A DNA stretch of 11,571 nt from Gammaproteobacteria bacterium (GTDB lineage: Bacteria > Pseudomonadota > Gammaproteobacteria > SZUA-229): positions 1 through 11,571 of the forward strand of contig WTCC01000222.1 of NCBI GenBank assembly GCA_013138755.1. The letters run 5' to 3'. A program made the translations under genes and the position numbers. This document shows, piece after piece, positions 7,263 to 11,571 of the stretch (within the stretch, counting starts at the first letter, position 1; each line of letters starts with the position of its first letter). Below the pieces are notes generated by a model. The model saw nothing but the letters and a program-made list of their open reading frames with translations. It ran no database searches and was not told the DNA's origin.

Positions 7263-8731
7263 CAGTGACTGCTCGTACCGTCTGTATGCGAGTCGTCCAT
7301 TGTTTGCTCACCCATGGCAGCTCGCCTTAGCCGTTTTTCATATTCTGTTGCGACGATAACCTTTAATGGCATGCCTTCCATCACAGGAACAACATCACTG
7401 ATAATGATTCTTTCGCCGATCTGTATCCCTGTTTCTTCAGATTCAGAAAGTACGACCATGTCGCCCTGAGTAAATAATATATTTACGGCTCGAATGGCCA
7501 GGGTGTTTTTGTCTGTGGCGATATATACACGCCCTTGATGTACCGCTTTACGAGGTAGAACCAGTGTCGGTTTTGCAGGTGAAAAAAATTCCACCGAGGT
7601 GTACATGCCTTTTAATAACGGCGGACGTTTGCCGGGGATGATCCCTTCGTAGGGTTTATCCACAGCGACCACTAACCCTATGGTGTCACGGATAGGGTCC
7701 ACTGATTCGCTTAATCTGATGAGCGTTCCTTCCCAGGTGGTCAGATGGCTGGCGTCTCCGACTAATCGAACACGTGCCTCTAGTCGCATGCTCGATAACG
7801 CTGCCTGTAAAATCATAGGATTCTGCAGGTCTACGGTATCCTCTTTGATGAAGCGTAATCCGGTAACCAGAGGCCGAAACTGTTTAGTGGAAATCTGTGC
7901 GTTAATTTCTACTGCCTGTATACCCAGTGCTTCAAACAGCATGCTCCCTGCCTGTACATACTCGCCTTTTTCTACAGAAACGGTTCCGATGCGGGCGTCG
8001 AAAGGTAGGTAAACTTCTGTTCTTCCCAGGGTATCCTGACTTTTATCTACCTGGCTTTCAGATTGTTTTATCAGTGCCTTGATGGCATTTCTTCGGCTGT
8101 CAAAACTAGCTATCTTGCCTTCGATATCCTGGAGTTGTTGCCGTAGAGACAAGACTTTCTGATTTTCTTTATCGAGTGCGGATTGTGAGATGATTCCTTT
8201 TTTTCTGAGTTCTTCGGTACGTTCAAGCTCTTTGAGTTCTACATTTAAATTTTTCTGCACGATAGACAGTGCATCTTTAGCACTTTTTTCTTCCACCTTT
8301 AATTGCGCAAGTGTTGACTGGCTACTGGTCAGTGCAGCCTGACTCTCGGTTAAAGAAAATTCAAAGGTGGTTGGTTCGATACGTAGTACGACAGTACCTT
8401 TTGGCAGACTCGCGCCTTTTTTAAGATCAGCGTGCATAAAACTAATCTTGCCGCTCACCTCGGATTTGGTATTAAGAGTGACGGCAGGTTCAACATTGCC
8501 AAATGCCATAGCTCTGGCACGGAAAGGAATTTTACTGGCAGTGATGATTTCGACTGCCTTTACAGGGTAACCAGCATCAAGATGTTCGATTGGATCTTTT
8601 ATTTTCACCAGAGTAACGACGATGACAATAGCTGTTATTAAGATGAGTGGTAAGACGATAAAGTTCTGCAAGATTTTTTTCATGGTCTGTTTGTGCTGTT
8701 GGTTGATGGCGACAGAAATCAATGTTGCCAT
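7262..8731 (-). CDS. RND efflux periplasmic adaptor (membrane fusion protein)
   Basis: This is the HlyD/AcrA-type adaptor linking the RND permease to an outer-membrane channel. Of 489 residues, a single hydrophobic segment at about 21-43 serves as an N-terminal membrane anchor without a lipobox. A beta-barrel and lipoyl half-motif (about 80-125), a long coiled-coil hairpin rich in Glu, Lys, Gln and Leu (about 126-235), the second lipoyl half (FDARIGTVSVEKGEYV, 244-259), a beta-barrel and a membrane-proximal domain to about 460 follow. The tail beyond 470 is polar and probably disordered. The start at 8731 has an AAGG a few bases upstream, but Met17 (8683), beginning MKKILQNF, would give a more usual anchor directly at the N-terminus and is a real alternative. 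It is the first gene of the pump operon, transcribed from the AT-rich divergent region. Confidence 0.92.
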   Translation of the reverse strand: MATLISVAINQQHKQTMKKILQNFIVLPLILITAIVIVVTLVKIKDPIEHLDAGYPVKAVEIITASKIPFRARAMAFGNVEPAVTLNTKSEVSGKISFMHADLKKGASLPKGTVVLRIEPTTFEFSLTESQAALTSSQSTLAQLKVEEKSAKDALSIVQKNLNVELKELERTEELRKKGIISQSALDKENQKVLSLRQQLQDIEGKIASFDSRRNAIKALIKQSESQVDKSQDTLGRTEVYLPFDARIGTVSVEKGEYVQAGSMLFEALGIQAVEINAQISTKQFRPLVTGLRFIKEDTVDLQNPMILQAALSSMRLEARVRLVGDASHLTTWEGTLIRLSESVDPIRDTIGLVVAVDKPYEGIIPGKRPPLLKGMYTSVEFFSPAKPTLVLPRKAVHQGRVYIATDKNTLAIRAVNILFTQGDMVVLSESEETGIQIGERIIISDVVPVMEGMPLKVIVATEYEKRLRRAAMGEQTMDDSHTDGTSSH

Positions 8732-8796
8732 TATGCCTTAATGTGTCAGGAAGTGTTTGATATTAATCATATTTTTTATTTGTGAATCATTGATAT

Positions 8797-8826
8797 TTGT
8801 CATTTCTAATTACTCTTCAATATATT
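8797..8826 (+). promoter_or_regulatory. Candidate promoter for the DUF2202 lipoprotein gene
   Basis: A -35-like TTGTCA (8797-8802) and a -10-like TATATT (8821-8826), separated by 18 bases, lie 37 bases before the ATG at 8863. Each box differs from the sigma-70 consensus at one position. The region is very AT-rich, so chance boxes are possible. Confidence 0.45.
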
Positions 8827-8841
8827 AGTATTTTCTAATAT
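8822..8841. promoter_or_regulatory. Operator-like inverted repeat in the divergent region
   Basis: A perfect 7-base inverted repeat, ATATTAG at 8822-8828 and CTAATAT at 8835-8841 with a six-base spacer, covers the candidate -10 box and the expected transcription start of the lipoprotein gene. This is the usual place for a repressor site. It lies between that gene and the divergent pump operon, so one protein could in principle affect both. No regulator gene is in the window, and the AT-rich context weakens the claim. Confidence 0.35.
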
Positions 8842-8862
8842 TAATTAACATATTGGTGCTTT

Positions 8863-9576
8863 ATGAAAAAATTATATATTACTGTGGCAGTGACGTTTTT
8901 CTTTATTTTTACATCGCTCACTACTGGTTGTAGTAGTGAAGATAGTAGCAATGAAGATATAGGTGGGGCAGCAAACGTAACAACAACGAGTTCAGATGGA
9001 TCGACTTTGTTTGATGAAAATAAATTAATTGACGCATTATCTGCTTTGCCTATGGAAGATCTCAGTGATAACGAAATTGCTGGTCTGAAATTTATGAGAG
9101 AAGAAGAAAAACTGGCTCGCGATACATATATAACGATGTTCGAGATTTGGGACTCAGGTATATTTTATAATATTTCAGGTAGTGAACAGACGCACACTGA
9201 TGCCGTGTTAGAGCTACTCGAAAGATACAGTCTTACTGACCCGGTTGGTGATAATGTTATCGGTGTATTTACTGATGTTACATTACAAGACCTGTATGAC
9301 ACTCTGATAGCCCAAGGCTCAGCGTCATTGATTGATGCACTGCTGGTAGGTGCGGCGATCGAAGAGATAGACATAATTGATATACAGGTGCAGATCGATA
9401 ACTATGTGGATAATCAGGATATCGCTCTTGTCTATGATAGTCTGCTAAAAGGTTCGCGTAATCATTTACGATCATTCACCAGTAATCTGGAAAAGCAGGG
9501 AGTGATTTACCAACCGCAGTATCTGTCGCAGCAGGTATATGATGAGATTGTTAATTCGTCAATGGAAACCAATTAA
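8863..9576 (+). CDS. DUF2202 ferritin-like lipoprotein
   Basis: A predicted lipoprotein of 237 residues. The N-terminus is a signal peptide ending in LTTGC, so Cys23 would be lipidated; the -3 Thr is slightly unusual. A Ser/Asp/Glu/Thr-rich linker follows to about residue 50. The rest matches the DUF2202 family in its hallmark segments: MREEEKLARDTY (78-89), SEQTHTDAV (107-115), GVFTDVTLQDLYD (134-146), AAIEEIDI (164-171) and LLKGSRNHLRSF (194-205). The family is thought to adopt a ferritin-like four-helix bundle. Candidate metal ligands are a Glu among E80-E82, E108 and H111 (an ExxH pair), E167 or E168, and H201. The biochemical role is not established. It is transcribed away from the RND operon, behind its own candidate promoter, and probably sits at the periplasmic face of a membrane. 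Confidence 0.88.
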   Translation: MKKLYITVAVTFFFIFTSLTTGCSSEDSSNEDIGGAANVTTTSSDGSTLFDENKLIDALSALPMEDLSDNEIAGLKFMREEEKLARDTYITMFEIWDSGIFYNISGSEQTHTDAVLELLERYSLTDPVGDNVIGVFTDVTLQDLYDTLIAQGSASLIDALLVGAAIEEIDIIDIQVQIDNYVDNQDIALVYDSLLKGSRNHLRSFTSNLEKQGVIYQPQYLSQQVYDEIVNSSMETN

Positions 9577-9580
9577 CAGT

Positions 9581-9606
9581 TTAAGTGGTTTTAACCCTTT
9601 TAATTA
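9581..9606 (+). terminator. Weak possible terminator after the lipoprotein gene
   Basis: Immediately after the stop, AAG-T-GGT (9583-9589) can pair with ACCCTT (9594-9599) around a short TTTA loop with one bulged T, followed by TTAATTAATT. The stem is short and the T-run is broken, so this is only a candidate. Confidence 0.25.
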
Positions 9607-9651
9607 ATTGAGATATATCACAGTATGGAGTTATTTAAAGAAGCGTATTGC

Positions 9652-9673
9652 GATTAAAAGATTCAATTTAATC
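9652..9673. promoter_or_regulatory. Inverted repeat upstream of the GpsA-like gene
   Basis: A perfect 7-base inverted repeat, GATTAAA at 9652-9658 and TTTAATC at 9667-9673 with an eight-base spacer, lies 44 bases before the dehydrogenase start. No convincing promoter boxes align with it. It could be an operator or a leader hairpin; in AT-rich DNA it could also be chance. Confidence 0.25.
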
Positions 9674-9716
9674 CAGGTGCTGATGATGCGGTGACTTTCT
9701 TAACAAGGTATGGCTT

Positions 9717-10616
9717 ATGTCCGGGCAGTCGAAGGTATTAATATTGGGTTACGGTGAAATGGGTCATGCCATGGAATACCTGCTGGATGAACGGCAGCAA
9801 CTGTATATCTGGGACAAGTATCCTGTAAATAATTTTCAGTCTGTCGTGCTTGAGGATGTGGCGTCTGAGATGGATGTCGTTCTGTTTTGTCTACCGGTGA
9901 ATCCTCATCGGGAGATCGCAAGTATACTTTCCCCACTGCTAAAGAATACCTGCCTCTGTATCAGTATTGCCAAGGGTCTGGATGAGGCAGGTCAAACCGC
10001 TGCACAGATCTTTCATGATGTATTCTCAACGCATCAATCCTATGCGCTGCTGTATGGTCCGATGATCTCTGAGGAGATCCGCGCCGGTCGTTATGCCTTC
10101 GCACAGTTAGGTTGTGATGATGAGGATATGTATAACAGGGTGTGTACGATATTTGGTGGTACACATCTTTATGTCGAACACACTTCAGATATAACAGGTA
10201 TCAGTTGGTCGGTGATACTAAAAAATGTTTATGCGTTGATGTTTGGTATGGCAGACGAATTACAGTTGGGCGATAACATGCGCGGTTATCTCATGGTTGT
10301 AGCACTGCGAGAACTTGATGTGATCGTGCGTGATATGGGAGGGCGAACAGGTAGCCCTTATCACCTGGCAGGGTTAGGTGATCTTGTTACCACTGCCACT
10401 AGTGAGGATTCGCATCATCACGAGCTGGGTCGAATGCTTGCACGAGGAGAGCTTGATAATATTGAAGGGGAAGGCATTCATACGCTTGCGATGATCAGTA
10501 AATTTCAGTTAATCGACATCGAAGACTTTCCATTGTTTAATTTGATATATGATATCGTCAATAAGTCACAAGATGTGAACGAAAGCATCCTGAACTATTT
10601 GAAAAGAAGTGTTTAG
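9717..10616 (+). CDS. Divergent GpsA-like NAD(P)-dependent dehydrogenase
   Basis: A member of the NAD(P)-dependent glycerol-3-phosphate dehydrogenase superfamily, with 299 residues against about 330-340 for typical GpsA. The N-terminal Rossmann fold starts with VLILGYGEMG (7-16; GxGxxG). Then come FCLP (57-60), the catalytic-region SIAKGLDE with K86, a GPMISEEI motif (114-121) equivalent to the GPSFA-E of GpsA, ILKNVYAL with the putative catalytic K169, a GDN at 185-187, GGRTGSPYHLAGLGDL with D222, and TT at 225-226. In GpsA the following motif is SRN, whose Arg and Asn hold the substrate phosphate. Here it reads SHHH (232-235), so that pair is replaced by histidines. The substrate may therefore differ from dihydroxyacetone phosphate. 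An AAGG eight bases before the ATG supports the start. The next gene, a glycerophosphodiesterase that makes glycerol-3-phosphate, favours a link with that pathway. Confidence 0.8.
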   Translation: MSGQSKVLILGYGEMGHAMEYLLDERQQLYIWDKYPVNNFQSVVLEDVASEMDVVLFCLPVNPHREIASILSPLLKNTCLCISIAKGLDEAGQTAAQIFHDVFSTHQSYALLYGPMISEEIRAGRYAFAQLGCDDEDMYNRVCTIFGGTHLYVEHTSDITGISWSVILKNVYALMFGMADELQLGDNMRGYLMVVALRELDVIVRDMGGRTGSPYHLAGLGDLVTTATSEDSHHHELGRMLARGELDNIEGEGIHTLAMISKFQLIDIEDFPLFNLIYDIVNKSQDVNESILNYLKRSV

Positions 10617-10674
10617 CGCGGGATGTATCCGATCTGTTTGTTACTAAACTTATGCCAGTGAGTGGTAATACTCT

Positions 10675-11400
10675 ATGCAAAAACCTGATTTACTGTGCAT
10701 AAGCCATCGTGGTGCCATGGGTCACGCGCCAGAAAATACCTTGAGTTCAGTTCGCAAGGCACTCGAGTTAGGTGCACCTTGCATCGAGATTGATGTTCAT
10801 CATGTTGATGGACATCTGGTCGTCTTTCACGATATTCGGTTGGAGAGAACGACTAACGGTACTGGTTATTTGAGAGAGCGATCATTTGAATACTTACGTT
10901 CGTTAGATGCGGGCGATGGTCAGCAGATTCCCACCCTTGAAGAAGTGTGTGATGTTATCGATTCACAGGCCTGTCTCAATATAGAGCTCAAAGGTATGGA
11001 TGCTGCAGCAGCTGTCGCTGAACTGCTGACAAGGCTAATAAGAGAAGGATGGGATAACGAGAAGTTATTAGTGTCTTCTTTTAATTATCCGGAACTGTTA
11101 GAGATGAGGCGTTTACATGTAGATGTAAAGTTTGGTGCTTTGTTGCACGGTATTCCGGTTGACGGTACAAAATTTGCCGAAGATCTTCATGTGTATTCGG
11201 TGCACCCTTCGATCGATTTTGTAAACCAGTTTATCGTTGATGATGCACACAGCAGGGGACTGAAAATTTTTGTGTACGGCGTGGACCATCCTGAAGATAT
11301 AGCCAAGATGCAGGAGATGGGTGTCGATGGTGTCTTTACTGGGTTTCCTGAAAGAGTGCTCGAAAACTATGCACAGGGTGACAAATTTAAATGGACGTAG
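10675..11400 (+). CDS. Glycerophosphodiester phosphodiesterase
   Basis: This enzyme hydrolyses glycerophosphodiesters, such as deacylated phospholipids, to glycerol-3-phosphate and an alcohol. With 241 residues and no signal peptide, it resembles the cytoplasmic UgpQ type (about 247 residues) rather than periplasmic GlpQ. The TIM-barrel active-site motifs are complete: HRG (H11, R12), PENT (E20, N21), EIDVH (E38, D40), the second catalytic histidine H52 in VFHD, and metal ligand E104 in NIELKG. The C-terminal GVDGVFTGFPE closes the barrel as usual. The gene starts 58 bases after the GpsA-like gene, in the same direction, and probably shares its transcript. No strong ribosome site is seen, with only a GAGTGG-like stretch some ten bases upstream. 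The 3' end overlaps the convergent rhodanese-like gene by 14 bases. Confidence 0.93.
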   Translation: MQKPDLLCISHRGAMGHAPENTLSSVRKALELGAPCIEIDVHHVDGHLVVFHDIRLERTTNGTGYLRERSFEYLRSLDAGDGQQIPTLEEVCDVIDSQACLNIELKGMDAAAAVAELLTRLIREGWDNEKLLVSSFNYPELLEMRRLHVDVKFGALLHGIPVDGTKFAEDLHVYSVHPSIDFVNQFIVDDAHSRGLKIFVYGVDHPEDIAKMQEMGVDGVFTGFPERVLENYAQGDKFKWT

Positions 11401-11571
11401 TAAGTGATGCCATTTGATATAAGAGCCAATGAGCCAGACTCGACAACTGCTCGACTTTATCTCCTTCTTTTAAAGCCCTGCATTCATAGTTTCCTGTTGT
11501 AACTGGCCTGACCTCTGTTGTTAAGTCTTCTAGTGCTGCGATCCATGCGGCATTACCACCATCAAGCAATG
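11387..11571 (-). CDS. Rhodanese-like sulfurtransferase, C-terminal fragment cut by window edge
   Basis: The C-terminal 61 codons of a protein running off the right edge. The first visible residues, LLDGGNAAWIAALEDL, are the typical end of a rhodanese domain (LDGGxxAW, the last helix of the fold). The active-site cysteine loop would lie upstream, outside the window. The next segment (TTEVRPVTTGNYECRA) resembles the linker that joins two rhodanese domains in tandem sulfurtransferases, yet the protein stops only about 30 residues later, at a TAA on 11387-11389. It could be the end of a multi-domain protein or one shortened by a lost second domain. The frame is open to the window edge, and the TTG at 11567-11569 is an internal Leu codon. 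The 3' end overlaps the phosphodiesterase gene tail to tail by 14 bases. Confidence 0.65.
   Translation of the reverse strand, partial: LLDGGNAAWIAALEDLTTEVRPVTTGNYECRALKEGDKVEQLSSLAHWLLYQMASLTTSI

Noticed and set aside
7680..8012. 110-codon plus-strand open frame opposite the membrane fusion protein
   Set aside because: Shadow of a well-supported HlyD-type gene, with no independent support.
1..11571. CRISPR array, tRNA, rRNA, insertion sequence or prophage
   Set aside because: No regularly spaced repeats, no terminal inverted repeats with a transposase, and no RNA gene pattern were seen on either strand.

Overview
The window looks like chromosomal DNA from a free-living Gram-negative bacterium, most likely a gammaproteobacterium of moderate to low GC content. 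The grounds are protein style only: an Escherichia coli-like Cfa, a YadG/YadH-like ABC pair, an RND pump with its membrane fusion protein, and a short lipoprotein. No rRNA, tRNA, transposase, integrase, phage gene or CRISPR array is visible. No gene-free gap exceeds about 170 bases. I see nothing forcing the conclusion that this is a mobile island.

Layout. Bases 1-870 (+) hold the 3' part of an exported metallo-beta-lactamase-fold hydrolase. After a 168-base leader region comes cfa (1039-2214, +), which makes cyclopropane fatty acids in membrane phospholipids. Next is a two-gene ABC-2 exporter: ATPase (2314-3270, +) and permease (3267-4028, +). The permease starts at TTG and overlaps the ATPase stop by 4 bases. 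A short convergent gap follows. Then comes a minus-strand operon whose promoter-proximal gene is a membrane fusion protein (8731-7262) and whose second gene is a 1034-residue RND permease (7262-4158), overlapping by one base. No outer-membrane channel or local regulator accompanies the pump. Divergent from it, behind an AT-rich region with a plausible promoter and an operator-like inverted repeat, is a DUF2202 ferritin-like lipoprotein (8863-9576, +). A divergent member of the NAD-dependent glycerol-3-phosphate dehydrogenase (GpsA) superfamily (9717-10616, +) and a glycerophosphodiester phosphodiesterase (10675-11400, +) follow. The right edge cuts the C-terminal part of a rhodanese-like protein on the minus strand, whose 3' end overlaps the phosphodiesterase gene by 14 bases.

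How the genes may work together. Several products act at the envelope: Cfa modifies phospholipid acyl chains, the two transporters export unknown compounds, and the phosphodiesterase releases glycerol-3-phosphate from deacylated phospholipid head groups. The dehydrogenase-like neighbour could use that product, but it lacks the Arg-Asn pair that normally holds the substrate phosphate, so its substrate is open. I do not see a coherent new multi-gene defence or biosynthetic system. The best leads are this altered dehydrogenase, the cysteine pair and histidine cluster of the RND pump, the operator-like dyad before the DUF2202 gene, and the unusual leader of cfa.
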